A stretch of DNA of 64,000 nt from Xiphophorus maculatus (Eukaryota; Chordata; Actinopteri; Cyprinodontiformes; Poeciliidae): contig NC_036450.1 in assembly GCF_002775205.1 (NCBI RefSeq), positions 18,805,479 to 18,869,478 of the forward strand, in the 5' to 3' direction. Positions 37,936 through 50,278 of this stretch are shown one piece after another (position 1 is the stretch's first letter; the number at the start of each line of letters is the position of its first letter). The position numbers and the translations under genes are program-made. A model generated the notes under the pieces. The model was not told the origin of the DNA, made no database searches, and was given only the letters and a program-made list of their open reading frames with translations.

Positions 37936-39829
37936 TCAGGCGTAGCTGTAAGAAGTAAAGGAAAGAGGAAAGGGTTAATAAAAGCCACCCATGTTCCTTT
38001 GAAAGGAAATTACCACACCTTTATTTGTGTAAAAAGTACAACGTGGCAGCTTCTACATCAGAAAGTGTTTCAGCTATGTATACGTCCTCTCTGCATCGTC
38101 CCTTTAACTTATCTGCCCCTTTAACTTATCTCATGCATGCTAAGAAAAAAGCGTACTTAAATCTGCTGATATGCACAAAAACAGTGCTTTTAAGAGAAGG
38201 AAGTTTTCACCTTTCCTTGATATATTAAAATTTAAACATACTTCAAGGAAGTCTTGTAGAAATATAAAAAAAAATCACATCCCTATTCATTGGCTAAGAA
38301 GACAATGGCAACTAACTATTTTGTTTACTCTTATATATGCTTGTAGCGTAGCTACATTTGCAATTGATTTTGCTCATCATGTCGTCGTAATGGCCCCAGC
38401 ATTTTTAAACGGCATTTTAAAAATACTAACAACTGCAATCAAAACAAAACTGGTTAATGAAGTACTGATCTCCTTCTCCAGAATTTCACAAAAAGTTTTA
38501 AAAAGTGAACTGAAAAAAAGCCTTACTTCTGCTTTCTGTATTTTTAATTAAACAATAAAAGAGTTGACTGACAGGCATTAGCAAACACAATCGAATAAGA
38601 AACCTATGAGATTTCTGTAAAACAATACGACAAATGCCTTATGTGATGTCTTCAGAGGTATGTGTGTTTTTGGGAGGGTGAATTTTAGCTTCAGTAAACT
38701 AATTACTCCAATAGCAAAACACATAAACACTGACCACGTCATATTGTTGGGTAAAATCTGCATCTTTACCAAGGCTGATTCATCTAAAAGAAAAGTACAA
38801 TGATTTTGACTACTGCATAGGGATGAACAACAATATTGTTTTTAATATGAATCCATTAAATTGGAATTAGCTCTGCATACCACCAGATAAACAAAGTGAA
38901 AGCAATCACTGACTCAAAAAGCACTGACTAGTAATTAGACAACAAAATCCAATTAGATTAATAAATCTGTGATCTTACAATAATACATGCAACGAACTTC
39001 GACTTCGTTTAAATCCTATCATTTGTTATTGTAAGTCTGTCACATGGAAGCTAAGAAGATCTACGTGAATATGCTAAGCTAGAGAGGAGGATCAATAACA
39101 GCCACATCTCGCACGGAAGGAAAGTAGGTTCAGTCAGTCGGAAGAGAGATCCAAGATTTTTCAGATGATCAGGTTACAAATTTATAAAGAACAACCTGGT
39201 AGGCTAGCGATAACTATGTTGAAACTCGAAGTTCCAAAAAGTCCAAATGTTAGCTGCAACCTTGCAACTTGTCACCGATAGCTGGCATTAGCTATTACAT
39301 AACCGAGGCTAGCTCTCTTTGGTCAGGCTCGACATTAAGTTACCGTTACAAATTAAGCTGCCTTAGAGGAAGGGTCCAGAGAGTGCTTTAGCTCAACAGC
39401 TAACAGGAACGCTACATGTCCACAGCGGCACACAGCAAAATACTAACATTATACATTAGCTTATGTGGGACAAAGTCGAGCAAGAAGACGGGCATCGTGT
39501 TGTTGTCGTACCAACTCTTCCGTGACAGGAAAACACACGGCTAAGTTACGAGTCCCTAGACAATCCTAGGGTGATTTAACAGGTTCACTGCCTGGTCAGC
39601 TAGCCTTAGCATCGTTAGCACCGCCAGCTAACTAGCCTGTGCTAACTAAAGGGTAACAGTGTAATTCCTCCTAGGGACACGACATTAAAATCCTTGTAGT
39701 ACAACTTTGTTAACTGCGCTATGTGACTAATATTACACAATGTCAAAAACATTCATATATAAAAGTACGTTCTTACAAATATGCAGGACTGTAAGTCTCA
39801 CACAACGCCACCATCTTCAATGAACACAT
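37936..39829 (-). promoter_or_regulatory. sec16a leader with a spliced upstream ORF
   Basis: The non-coding first exon ends at 39777 (TATTT|GTAAGA) and the coding exon begins after an acceptor at 37946. If these are joined directly, an ATG at 39829 opens a 20-residue frame (MCSLKMVALC...) that crosses the splice and stops at 37938-37936, about 60 nt before the main ATG. The internal ATG at 39814 has A at -3 and G at +4. The transcription start and lack of further leader exons are assumed. Confidence 0.35.
39050..39665. promoter_or_regulatory. Cluster of GCTAGC/GCTAAC/GTTAGC motifs in sec16a intron 1
   Basis: More than a dozen copies of TTAGC, GCTAAC and GCTAGC occur in about 600 bp just downstream of the sec16a transcription start. 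Similar shorter clusters lie by rpl28 (17675-17730) and pdcl (8715-8755). The role is unknown. Confidence 0.4.
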
Positions 39830-39900
39830 CCTACTAGGCTACGTGTACAAGCTCCGTCACGGCCCAAACAACAATTACGTCCAAACGGGGCGGGGCTTGT
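39830..39900 (-). promoter_or_regulatory. sec16a core promoter region
   Basis: A GC box (GGGGCGGGG at 39887-39895) lies about 50 bp upstream of the inferred first exon. No TATA box is evident, consistent with a housekeeping promoter. Confidence 0.45.
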
Positions 39901-40755
39901 TAGACTCCTGTGTGGATAAAAATTTAATTAAACAATGAGCAAAAAGGAATACTAATTTGCAAATGAATTATACAGAGTTATATATGCCAGTGGGTTTAAA
40001 TTATTTACTACAAATTAAGTTTTTCAGAGACGTATTTATTAATGTATTTATTTTTAATACCTTCGTGGTATAAGGATATCATGTTATCAATAATGAGGAA
40101 GAAACTGCTAACATGACAGTTGTCCAGCAGACAATCAATGACGCCCCTCACAAGCAAGTTTATTATAAAAGAAACTAGCTATTATGAGTGTTGTCTCCAA
40201 ACATATGAATAGAAAGTTAGGTGGAGGGAAAAAGTATGGTAGAAAAGGTTGCACAGCCTTGGTGGTGGGGGGGTTATGAAGCAAAAGCTATGTACAATTT
40301 TTGGGGAAGACTTGATTTGCAGCTAACGTTAGGACGTTAAGGGCTACCACACACACATATCTATGACATGGGGTACAGCTGTCAGGTTCCTTATCATATG
40401 CCAATCCTGAACCAGCAAGAATGTCAGAAGTGTCTTGCTTGGGCTGAGGAGAAAATTAAGTAAACTCCTTATCAGTGGTGCAAACTCCTCATCTAAGGTT
40501 AAAGTAAGTTTTGCATTTTATTTAGAAATCAAAGTTCCATAGTCTTGAGGACAAATGAGGTGGCACAGCTTGATATTGCCGAATGTTTTCAATGACAGTG
40601 ATGATTTTGGAAGCCATGTCATCAGATCGTGTTTCATCAGGTCCAAAACTGGTTATGTTATATACAAGGAAGCTTTAGAGCACTTTACACTTCCCCTCTG
40701 TTGGGGGTTTATAATCAAAAGTACTAATACATGGGTCAATGTGTGATGTAATTTA
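39901..40755. other. Intergenic sequence upstream of sec16a
   Basis: No gene recognised. A G-run at 40264-40272 and ordinary AT-rich sequence. Confidence 0.5.
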
Positions 40756-40759
40756 AACA

Positions 40760-40925
40760 AATTCACCTGACCTGAACCCAAAAGAGAATCTATACAGGTT
40801 TTTAAAGATGAATATCAGGAATACTAGACCTTTCCGTGAATAACCAAAGGCCACCATTACAAACCTGGGTTTCAGCATTTCAACAGGCTGATCACCTCCA
40901 TGCAAAATTGTCCTGATACAATTTC
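40760..40925 (+). pseudogene. Transposase remnant with DLNP signature (Tc1/mariner superfamily)
   Basis: One plus-strand frame reads DLNPKENLYRFLKMNIRNTR, then a stop, then resumes as a transposase-like C-terminus ending near FNRLITSMQNCP. DLNP(I)EN is the hallmark around the third catalytic residue of Tc1/mariner DDE transposases. It is only about 55 codons long and interrupted, so it is dead. Confidence 0.55.
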
Positions 40926-41009
40926 AGTTGATGAGTACTATATACATGACATGGGCACACTTTCAAATGATGCAGCATTTGTGCAATAAACATATCTTTT
41001 ATATTGATG

Positions 41010-41400
41010 TTAACCTTCCAGACCCCTCAGATCTGCTGGTTCTGGTTCTGCTCTGCATCCCCAGAACCAGAACCGAACGAGAAGAAGTAGCTTTCAGCTT
41101 CTATGCACCACAAATCTGGAACAAACTTCCAGAAAACTGTAAAACAGCTGAAACACTGACTTCCTTTAAATCTCGACTAAAAACCCACCTGTTTAGAATT
41201 GTTTTTGAAATGTAATCAATTACGAATTTAACAATGGCACTTGACTTAATGCAATGTTTTGATTGTTGATTCTATGTTGCATGACTTTGTGTTTTTGTGT
41301 TTGTTATGATGGAAAGCACTTTGAAACATTCAAAGTGTGTATAGCACATTTCACATTGCTGCTGAAATGTGCTATACAAATAAAATTTGATTTATTGATT
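41010..41400 (+). mobile_element. 5'-truncated LINE 3' end (L2/Rex-like)
   Basis: The frame ending at 41213 reads ...FSFYAPQIWNKLPENCKTAE followed by LTSFKSRLKTHLF, the C-terminus pattern common to fish non-LTR retrotransposon ORFs. The 3'UTR ends in GAAATGTGCTATACAAATAA and AATTTGATTTATTGATTGAC, a typical tail. Everything upstream is missing. Confidence 0.65.
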
Positions 41401-42815
41401 GACTAATTTGTGTTTTAGTTTTCTGAGAAAGTGAAGTTTCAGTTTCTATTAGGTAGAAGCGATAATTGTCAAATTTAATGCAATAAATGACTGAAATATT
41501 TCACAGTTTCTGTAATAAATTAATGAAATTTAACTTTCCCTTTTTGAGTTTAATTACTGAAGTAAAGTAAACTTTAAATGACACTAATTTATTTTAATGT
41601 GCCTGAAATGCAAGTGATTTCTGAACAGCACATCAGTGTAGACACCACATTTACCCACTAGGGGGCGTAAAAGGCCCACTTATGGCATTTAGAACCTGAA
41701 CAATCCTGAACTTTTGGTAACGTTTACTTTCCGTTTTAGTTTAGAGCCTCGTTGTCATGGTAGCTTATTTGCATGGAGTCAAGAAAAATCCCCAAAACAT
41801 TATATTTTGTAATGCATTGATACTTTGAGCTAAAACTGGCTGGATATGAAGTAGTGGGCGAGAAGCATGCTCAGTAAGATTTTAGGTTGTCACGTTTTAG
41901 TTGAAGAGCCAGGTAAGTTGCGCAAAATATTCACAAATAAATTGATATTTCATCCATTTATAATAATTATTCATTATAATTCTTACATTATTATTTGCAT
42001 TCAATTCTTTTCAATATTAAGGTTGCAAAGGATAAGCCAAGATTATTTATAAAGCATATTTTACAACAAAAGCAACTAAACAAAATGTTGCTCATGATAG
42101 AATAATAATAATAATAAAAAAACAGTGCAGAAAATAAAACCATAATTTAATTTAAAACATCTTGAGGAAATTAATAAAAATGAAAAATATGTTTACAATA
42201 TTAATGCACTTGTGGATCTTCTGCTGATATCTGTTTAATTTGTGGCTTTTATCTAAATATCTTAATAGGTTGTTTTGATAGGCTGCACATCAAGTAAGGT
42301 ATCGTTAAGGGATATGCTGAAACTATATGAATCTTTAAATCCCCTGTTTCCAAGGAACTGGAACATGGAACAAACAAAATCAACGAAACTAAGCAAATGC
42401 TGCTGCTGCAGAGCGCAAACCCTCATGATACAAATACAACTTTGTCTTGTTCACACAACTACTTTCGCTCAGACTTGTCAACCGAAACCTGCCCTCCCAA
42501 CTGAGTGTGTCTGGAGACAGTAAGCCATGGGGCAGGTTGGAACAGAAACTGCTGGTTTACATCTGAACCCCCCTGGCTTGTCCAAATGGTGCAGGAGAAG
42601 CGTGTTGAGTAATCAGAAACCTCTGCTACGGTGAAATTTCTGCTGATGGAGTCACATTGCATTCAAATAAAGCATATTGTCTCCATGAGATGAGAAAACG
42701 CATGATAAGTAATTTATGAAGTGTAATAAGATGAAATTGTGTAAAATTGCATCATATTATTGAATAAAATAAAGCAAGTTAGGATAATTTATGGTTTATT
42801 TAATGTACAATTAAA
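41401..42815. other. Intergenic AT-rich sequence
   Basis: No gene recognised. An AAT-repeat run lies near 42103-42118. The short frames at 42275-42523 and 42459-42662 have no recognisable product. Confidence 0.45.
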
Positions 42816-42817
42816 TA

Positions 42818-43085
42818 CACGGCACAGTGGTTCGCACTCCTGCCTTCCAGCTTGGGTTCTTTCAGCAATCAATTTACATGTGCTCACTGTGCATTAGTGA
42901 GTTCTCTCATGGTAATCTGGCTACCCCTCAAATCCAAATATATGAATGTTAAGTCTCTTGGTTTGTCTAAATTCCCTTTCAGTTTACACGTGTGCACAGT
43001 CATCATGTATCTCACTTTTGGCCTGCAATGGACCGGCAACCTGTCCAGGATATCCTGCAAATGACTGATGGAGGTAGGTACCAGT
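42818..43085 (+). mobile_element. Strongly decayed copy of the SINE at 12205
   Basis: ACGGCACAGTGGTTCGCACT, TGCTCACTGTGCATTAGTGA, GTTAAGTCTCTTGGTTTGTC, GCAATGGACCGGCAACCTG and TCCAGGATATCCTG preserve the order of blocks seen in the better copy, with many substitutions. Confidence 0.6.
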
Positions 43086-43799
43086 TAAAGGTAGTTAGGC
43101 ATGCTCATTCAAACGATTAGCTCGAATGAAATCGCATCTTCTCATAATACTATTGGATTTTTATTGTCTATTCATATGTAAACATAAAATTCTCTTTTCT
43201 GTAATTTTCAAAATGCAACAACAATAGAAAATACTTTGGATGAAATTTATAATGCATAAAACAACACCGATAATTGACTGTGGTAAATTAAACAATAATT
43301 TGGTGATAAAGAGTACATATAAATAAATGCCCTGCTTAAAACCACATCTTACCATGAGAACAAATGTCACACTCTGCCAAATATATGAAGTCTGACCACA
43401 CAACTCAGGATGTAGTGCTGGCACGTTTCGGTTCTCGTTGGGTTTCATATTACAGTGTGTCCTCTCTCTGTTTCTCACATACAGAGCCGCCACAGTAAAC
43501 AACATGTGCAGCTCCACTAAAAGCTGCACACCACAACCACAAAGCACATTGCTTCTCATTTCATCTTTTGTCTTCCCTGGCTCAACAACGGACACACAGC
43601 TAACGGTTTCATCATTGCTTTAATCCCATGCTGACATACTTCGAGTACCATAAAATAGTAGGGTCAGTGAAAGTTTATATGAAATTATTAGAAATGCATA
43701 ATTCCTGTTAAGGAAAGATGTTAACATTTTTGTCTTACTGCTATCATTTAAATTTCATTTACCGCTATTATATGTGATTATTTTCATATTTAAACAGGA

Positions 43800-44010
43800 A
43801 AGTGTGTGTTGTTTGAAGATCACATCTCTTTGTTGCTACATCCCTGATCAGCATTATCTGCTCATCTGCCTCCTGTGGGTGCACAGCGATAGGGACAATG
43901 GCAGTGTCTGTCCTCTGAGACTCCGTCTACCCCTTCATTAAGGTCATTCCTGCGAGAAAGCCAGGCGCCTGGTTATTGTTTGGTTAACCACTGTCTAAAC
44001 TCATGATATG
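43800..44010. promoter_or_regulatory. Enhancer-like non-coding stretch
   Basis: About 200 bp of balanced composition inside AT-rich surroundings, with tightly packed motif-like words (TGATCAGCATTATCTGCTC, GGCGCCTGGTTATTGTTTGG, GTTAACC). It is not a repeat I know and not coding. A notch1 or sec16a regulatory role is a guess that sequence conservation would test. Confidence 0.25.
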
Positions 44011-45146
44011 AGCCCAAGCAATGTGGTTTGCTAATGGCACAGAGTCTTGAGATAATGGAGAGAAAGAGTTCAACCATGCAGAGGCACGTATGTTTGTTGT
44101 ATAAGCTCTCCTGTTTGGCAGGTGTGTGATGGCTGAGATAGAAACCAAGAACAGAAAATATTTTTCAATGATCAAAGAAGAGAAAAACATGTATTTACAG
44201 TGAACAAATTAATTTTTGTCTTTATCTTCATGTCTGTTTCATGTTTAAAGATAAATATAAGCCTCAACTATCTCTCCTGCCCTCAATCATTATGATGGGC
44301 AAAGATTAACCCAAAGTAGATCCATAACTGTAAAACCAAACTCTGAATCCAAACAGCCCATTGGAAGTGGATCTCAAACTGCTCCACCTTAAGATAACAA
44401 TATAAGCACTCACACATACCTACAGGCTGTAAGTAATAGAGTGATTGAAAGATTGCTTGGGCAGGTGTAGGCATGGTTTCACAATACAGGAGGAGAAGAT
44501 TGGGATCATAGTAGAGCACTTACTATCTCTCACTTCCCCTCATAATAAACCATTAGAACCTGATTATGAGACCCCTCAAGTTGTTTTAAAACTGTCCAGC
44601 ATGCTACCCAGTTATTGACATTATGCTATAGGCGAAATAATTCCTTCCTTTATTGCAATCACCTAATCTCAAACAGAAATATTTACCACATATCGTGGGA
44701 GGGAGACAGAAGGGCGAAGGGATGAGGATAGAAGCCCTTACTTAAAAAGATTTATTTTTAACAATAGCCTAAATAAATAAATCACTGGTACAGTTATAAA
44801 CACCCTAGAGCATAACTTATTTAATTCATACTTAACTTTTGCCACCCTCAAAACACATGCAAATCAATGGGTCTTTGAGGATACCAGTGTCTGGTGGATA
44901 TCTTACAACTTCGTAATTGTTGATCGAGGATTTCCCGTTTCTTGGAAGCACACAGTGCATATGATGTGATACAGAGGCCCATTTGTCACACAATCTTCAA
45001 AATAGGAAATTCAAATCTGTTTCAATTTAAATGATTGATATAGCACAAATGCACAAGAAATATGATTTCAAAGTATTTCACAAAAGCATTAATTTAGTCT
45101 TTCATTTTCTCTTTTGTCTTGGTATAGAAAAACACTCAGTCTATAC

Positions 45147-45364
45147 CAATGTTTCTCCATTCTGTTCCTAAGAAATCACTGCCCTGCATATTTTAGGTGT
45201 CTCTGTTGCAGAACACCTGATTCAAATGATTGCACGACCTTCTATAAACCCACCAGGTGCTGCAGAAGCCTGTTAATCACCCATTTGTTCAAGTCAGGTG
45301 TCAGACAGAAGGGAAACACCTAAAACATGTAGTGATCCCTGTGGACCAGAATTGAGAAACACTG
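45147..45364. mobile_element. hAT-type MITE with target-site duplication
   Basis: A 218-bp element with inverted ends CAATGTTTCTCCATTCTG and CAGAATTGAGAAACACTG. It is flanked by GTCTATAC (45139-45146) and GTCTATTG (45365-45372), an 8-bp target-site duplication with two changes, as expected for hAT elements. It is related to the copy in ptgs1. Confidence 0.7.
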
Positions 45365-45372
45365 GTCTATTG

Positions 45373-46839
45373 TCAGCAAAAACAGAAAGAAAAACAGAAA
45401 TGTTGGGGGTTTTAAAGTTGTGTTTTGCCACGTTTAATAAATGGTTACATACAAGTCTCTTTGCTAGTAAAATGTGCTGAATGGTTTGATAAAAAAGTCA
45501 AACAGTATGGTTTGTTTTAGGCAAATACTTTGTGTTGCTTCTAACATTTTTCATGTTAAGAACTCGGGTCTCGAAACAACTTATAACGAAATTCGACCTT
45601 GTTCCGGTTCAAAACTCAAAAAAGCTGTGGGTTCTGCTAATTTACATGCTCAATGAACGGACTAACTATCAATAACAATACAAGTTAGTAACAATCTTCT
45701 ACATTTAACAAGTTCAAAAAACGTATCAGCATGTTAATTGAAGAAGTTTGCATAATGCTATATTTGAAACTGATTTAATACACATTTTCAGAAATTATAA
45801 TACTTTTAACTTCAACTATCACTAAGTTACTTATGTAAGGCAAATCTGTTGGGTAAAATGCTAAAAGCAATTTTCCTAGCCTTGGAATCTGAGTTTACAA
45901 GACATTTCTGTAAAGTTTTATGTTCTATAAAACACAGAAAAACATGCTGAAAAGTTCACTCTTGGTTGCACGATTGCATCTGGTACTTATATTTGTACTT
46001 CTCAATGTGGTGCTCGTTATAAAGAAATTGATAGCCATTGGTGTTAAATGTGTGATGGAAAAGAGGAGAAGACACGATGCATCAGCAAAAATACCTCACT
46101 GTGGGCCACCTGGAAACACCAGCAGGTGGGGACATTTTTTTGCTCTGGCCGGTGAGCATATGGCATAAGGTGAAGAAGGTTGAATGCCCAAGAACAAAGT
46201 TTATAAAGTCAAAGAGAAACTCAAAGCCAAGATTTAACCTATATTTAAAATGCTCAAAGACTGAAGTCTGACTCTGCAAAAGATTGTATTTCAACTATTC
46301 CTATGTGAGCATTTTTGAACAACCACGTCGAGCAAAAATGACAGCTTGCAGAGCACTTATTTGATTACAATAACGGTCCTGTATCAAGTTTAGCGATCAG
46401 CTAAGACTGGATGTAATTTTCGCAGCACACAATTAGGGATAATCTTGTTTTAGTGTGCATTAAAGTGAGAGTGATGTGAAAGAACAATTGCAAGGGAGAG
46501 CAATGTTTTTACAAGTGGAAGATAGATTGTTTTACAAGCAACAGAGGGAGAGACTGAGCGACTGAGAGCAGGATAGTGCAGACGTCACATCTGTTCCTGA
46601 CAATCCCTAGGGGGTTTGGGAGCATGGGAACCTGCACCAGCTCCAATGGTTGCAACAGGCTTTAAAATGAATCTCTTCACTTCTCAATTTAAAAGGAAAA
46701 TAAACCTAAATAGGGGGTTTCGCTGTTAGAGTATAAAATTTTACCACAGTAGCTTAACTGAGGAGCCAGAATTGATATAAAAGAACTACCAGATGGTAGT
46801 TTTGGATATGACAGGAAAAATAAAGGCATCTGTCATCGG
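45373..46839. other. Intergenic sequence
   Basis: No gene recognised. The part at 46380-46630 is less AT-rich and holds CAGACGTCACATCTG (46580), a CRE-half/E-box-like word, but nothing firm. Confidence 0.4.
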
Positions 46840-47400
46840 TATTTCATGCATGTACTGGGGTCCGTGTCTGTTATACATCCAATAGATATGTCTCCTGAAT
46901 CTGGGCTTCCTGTCTGTGGCTTGTGGCCTACACCATGCTCAGTTTGCGTACAATGGTTTTAAGTTTCCCTTACTGTCATGTGTTGCACTGGCCCCCCAGA
47001 ATGGTGACCACCACACTTTAATAATCTATTTCACAGGGGTCAATTCCCCTTTCTCCACGGCGTCAGCTGGGTCCCTCCATTTACCCTCTTCTCCCCTTCC
47101 TTGCCCAGGCTCCCCTGTTGGCATGTGTTCGGTCCAGCGTTGTTTACTGGACTGAGCATTTAGCGGGGTTAGCATTTCACCATGGCAGCTGTTGGCACCA
47201 TGTGCCTCCCTCTCGAGCGGCTGGCCGACAGCACGCAGGCCACAGCTTCACACACCCTCTGGCATCCCCCAGAGGACGCAGGCCTCTCTCCTGCTTGGCC
47301 TTGGTTGAAACCAGTAGCCTTGACCGGGTATCAGATGCCGGTTTAACAGGGAGACCCAGTTTTAGCTTTAATTGATTGCTCCCTGATGGTAGCTACTCAC
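46840..47400. promoter_or_regulatory. GC-richer enhancer-like block
   Basis: About 550 bp stands out in an AT-rich desert by higher GC and dense words such as CACCATGGCAGCTGTTGGCA and CGGCTGGCCGACAGCACG. Open frames of 79 and 85 codons here resemble no protein and lack splice support. Candidate conserved non-coding element upstream of notch1, by inference only. Confidence 0.25.
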
Positions 47401-48344
47401 AGTTTACAGATAAAGTATCTTGAACTTGGAATAGCAAATTCCATATCCCACCTTTAAATATACTGAATTGGACATGTACAGACTGTTGTCTGTTTAAAAG
47501 CTAGTGTTATGTTTTTCATTAGGAGGAGGATTAAGGCATCGTGTTAATGATTTGCCCAGACAAATGTGATCAACGAAGGCAAAAGTAATATTTCACTTAC
47601 TTCAGAAGTAATATTTCACTTTATCAGCCTCTGTTTACTCATGATTTTAAAATATTATGTAAAACATATTATGTATTTGAATCTGTAAAATGACACACAC
47701 TTAAATGCAGACAAGCTATGTTTTCAGGTCATCAGTACAGAGACAATGTCTGGACCTAAAGTACACTAAACAGTCAAAACACCTACTATTATTTAGGAAC
47801 CAGAAAGAAGATGGCTAAGATTAATGAAGAGAACAAGATGTACCTTAAGACAGAAATTAAGAAGGCATGTGACCTATCTCTCTGACATTTAGTAGCCAAT
47901 CAGAAGTAGAAAACCAATAGGCTAGTTAGTCAGGAGGAAATTTCAGCCCGACTTTGCCCTTTCAGCTTTAATTCAAGGTGACATGCAATAGAGCCACCCT
48001 CTTATACAAATAAACACAGCACACTTAAGAATCATCTTAAATATAAACCAGTTTGAGGAAAGATGCTGAAATCCTAAAATGAAAATCAAGTCAGGCTATC
48101 AGCTACCTCATCATCACTTCATATCTGTGCCTGGCAGATGGCCGAACGTTCTAGACAGACAGGGGAGATTGTGAATGTTGGTAATCTCGTCCCACCCTGT
48201 CTCAAAGTCTGGGGTCGCTCTGAAAGTGGCGTAGAGAAGCAAGGTCAGGGTGACAGTTGTCCGACATACATCCATACCGTTTGGATGGAAAGTGATACCG
48301 CAGACAGCTGAGGCTGCTTCTGACACTCTCAGGGTTAATTTGGA
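47401..48344. other. Intergenic sequence
   Basis: No gene recognised; an 80-codon minus-strand frame at 48114-48356 has no family resemblance. Confidence 0.4.
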
Positions 48345-48397
48345 ACGTCTTAACATTCACTTTGTAAAGACGGATTTGTAATGAACGTGGAATTGGT
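48345..48397 (+). repeat. 53-bp direct repeat, copy 1
   Basis: Matches 50215-50267 at 50 of 53 positions in the same orientation, starting ACGTCTTAACATTCACTTTG and ending GTGGAATTGGT. The flanks do not match, and it resembles no transposon end that I know. Confidence 0.75.
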
Positions 48398-48774
48398 GGG
48401 GGGCAAGTGGAAATCCCAGCATCTGAGTCCCCTTGTGTCTCCCCTGTTTGGCGTACACATGCACACTGATAACTATCTTAAGGCCACAGAAAAAATTCCT
48501 GAGGTTGTCCAGTAACCACAATCATGTGGTGCCCATAACTCTTTCAATCATAATCACCGAGGCATGTCTTGTCACTTTGCTGCATACACACATCCGGCCC
48601 ACTCTCCCCTTGGGTATGGATCATAATCAGAGTCCCAAGGTAAATATTTCCATCTTTCACTACAGTCAAGTGGTGTATGAGGTGTAGTCCAAAAATAGAG
48701 GAACTGGTCATCTACAAATGATTTTACATATCATGATTGTCTCAATGAACACATTGGCACAAGGGGCATTGTGC

Positions 48775-48970
48775 TAATTGGCAATAAATGGTTAAAGTTG
48801 GGCTCTCAGGAAGATCTTCATCTTGGATTTCATTGTGGGTTTTTCTGTGTGGAGTTTATGTGTTCTCTGAAAGCTTAAATGGTTTTTCCTCCAAATAGTA
48901 TCTCTTCCTCTCAGATTGTAAAAACATGCACTTTAGGTTGTTAGCTGTTCACTGACTCTTTAAAGGACAA
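48775..48970 (+). mobile_element. Very decayed SINE copy
   Basis: TGTGTGGAGTTTATGTGTTC, CTCAGATTGTAAAAACATGC and TTTAGGTTGTTAGCTGTTCA follow the block order of the 12205 repeat. The tRNA-like head is barely visible. Confidence 0.45.
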
Positions 48971-49433
48971 AGCAGGCTTGTAAATTAGAAACATTATAAA
49001 TGTTACTGTTGGGTCTGGTAATTTTTTTATTGCTGCTTTAAGAAGTGTTTAAATGTTTGAGTAATATTTTAACAAGTGGTTGAAATTCTGTGAGTATAAC
49101 GGAAGCACTGAAAACTTTACATACCCATTTCTTCCTCAGTGACATCTTCTGACTGTACATAAGACTTGGACAGATGGCAAAGTGAGAACTACCTGAAATA
49201 AATAACAACTGTGTTGTAGTGATGAAAATAAATATAAATAGTATTGGTAAGACTTAGAAATTAAACGTTAATCTTGTATCCATCTTTACATAAAGCTAGC
49301 TGATTTGAAATAAAATCTAAAGCAATTTAATTTTAGTACTATTAGTATTGACAGATCATTAATGTGCTTATCCAGAGATTTGCAGTATTTGCAGATATAT
49401 ACAGTATTTATGATATAAGAGTAAATGACTCAA

Positions 49434-49464
49434 TATATATCCAATATATATATTGAGTAAATGA
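49434..49464. repeat. AT-rich hairpin with adjacent duplication
   Basis: ACTCAATATATAT and ATATATATTGAGT pair around a 5-base loop, and AAATGACTCAATATATATCC is repeated as AAATGACTCAACATATATCC just downstream. Probably simple-sequence expansion next to the SINE at 49460. Confidence 0.6.
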
Positions 49465-49469
49465 CTCAA

Positions 49470-49727
49470 CATATATCCATCCATTTTCTGTACACCCTTA
49501 TCCCTAATGGGGTCAAGAGGGGTGCTGGTGCCTATCCAGCAAATGTTTCGGGTGAGAGGTGGGGTACAACCTGGACATGTTGCCAATTAACCTAACAGTC
49601 ATGTTTTTGGAAGCCGGAGTACCCGGAGAGAACCCATGCATGCACAGGGAGAACATGCCAGGAATCGAACCAAGGACCTTTTTGCTGCAAGGCAACAGTA
49701 CTACCTACTGCGCCACTGTGCAGCCCT
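49470..49727 (-). mobile_element. tRNA-SINE copy, reverse orientation
   Basis: Read on the minus strand it begins GGGCTGCACAGTGGCGCAGT, has a B-box GGTTCGATTCC, and continues with CAGGGAGAACATGCCAGGAA-complement blocks to CACCAGCACCCCTCTTGACC. It is the second best copy of the 12205 family and ends next to ATATAT repeats. Confidence 0.7.
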
Positions 49728-49729
49728 CA

Positions 49730-50214
49730 ATATATATATATGTTTTCTAATTAGTGTGTTTTTTAATTAGTGTGATGGAGGGCTATTTAAATTGTAACTC
49801 CATGTAAATCAATTTCATGAACTTGGTTCAAACCTCTAAACAATCAATATGATATGTTTACTGTACACTACCAATGCCTGCTGATGCGTTTGTTACACAT
49901 ATCAAGGATCACATTAGTAGCTCTTCACTGCCATCTAGTGGTTACATTCATGTATAATTCAGCTACTTTGCACACTAAATACCTAAATTCCTATTTTGTT
50001 TGTGGTATTTACAAATTAAAGATCTCTACATAAATTAGAATATTTGACAGCAAATTCACAACTTATCATTTATGTATTGTAACTAATATTGGCAGTAAAG
50101 ATTTAAGACTCAGAACTCAGGACTTGCATGTCATATATATATACACCTATGTATATATACCAACGGTTTTGACTTGGACTTCTTACTTTGTGAATTACAA
50201 AACAAAAACAAGGG
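49730..50214. other. Intergenic AT-rich sequence
   Basis: Includes ATATAT runs (49728-49740, 50132-50160) and a small duplication TTTCTAATTAGTGTG / TTTTTAATTAGTGTG at 49743-49773. No gene. Confidence 0.45.
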
Positions 50215-50267
50215 ACGTCTTAACATTCACTTTGCAAAGACGGACTTGTAATGAATGTGGAATTGGT
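50215..50267 (+). repeat. 53-bp direct repeat, copy 2
   Basis: Partner of 48345-48397 (three substitutions). It ends 11 bp before the palindrome at 50279-50318. Confidence 0.75.
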
Positions 50268-50278
50268 CAAGACTTTGC

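Noticed and set aside
41010-41215. 95-codon frame as a host gene
   Set aside because: Its C-terminal half matches the end of fish LINE ORFs and is followed by a LINE-type tail.
46916-47375. 79- and 85-codon frames as a small gene
   Set aside because: No family match, no splice context and no poly(A) signal; the block looks regulatory or neutral.
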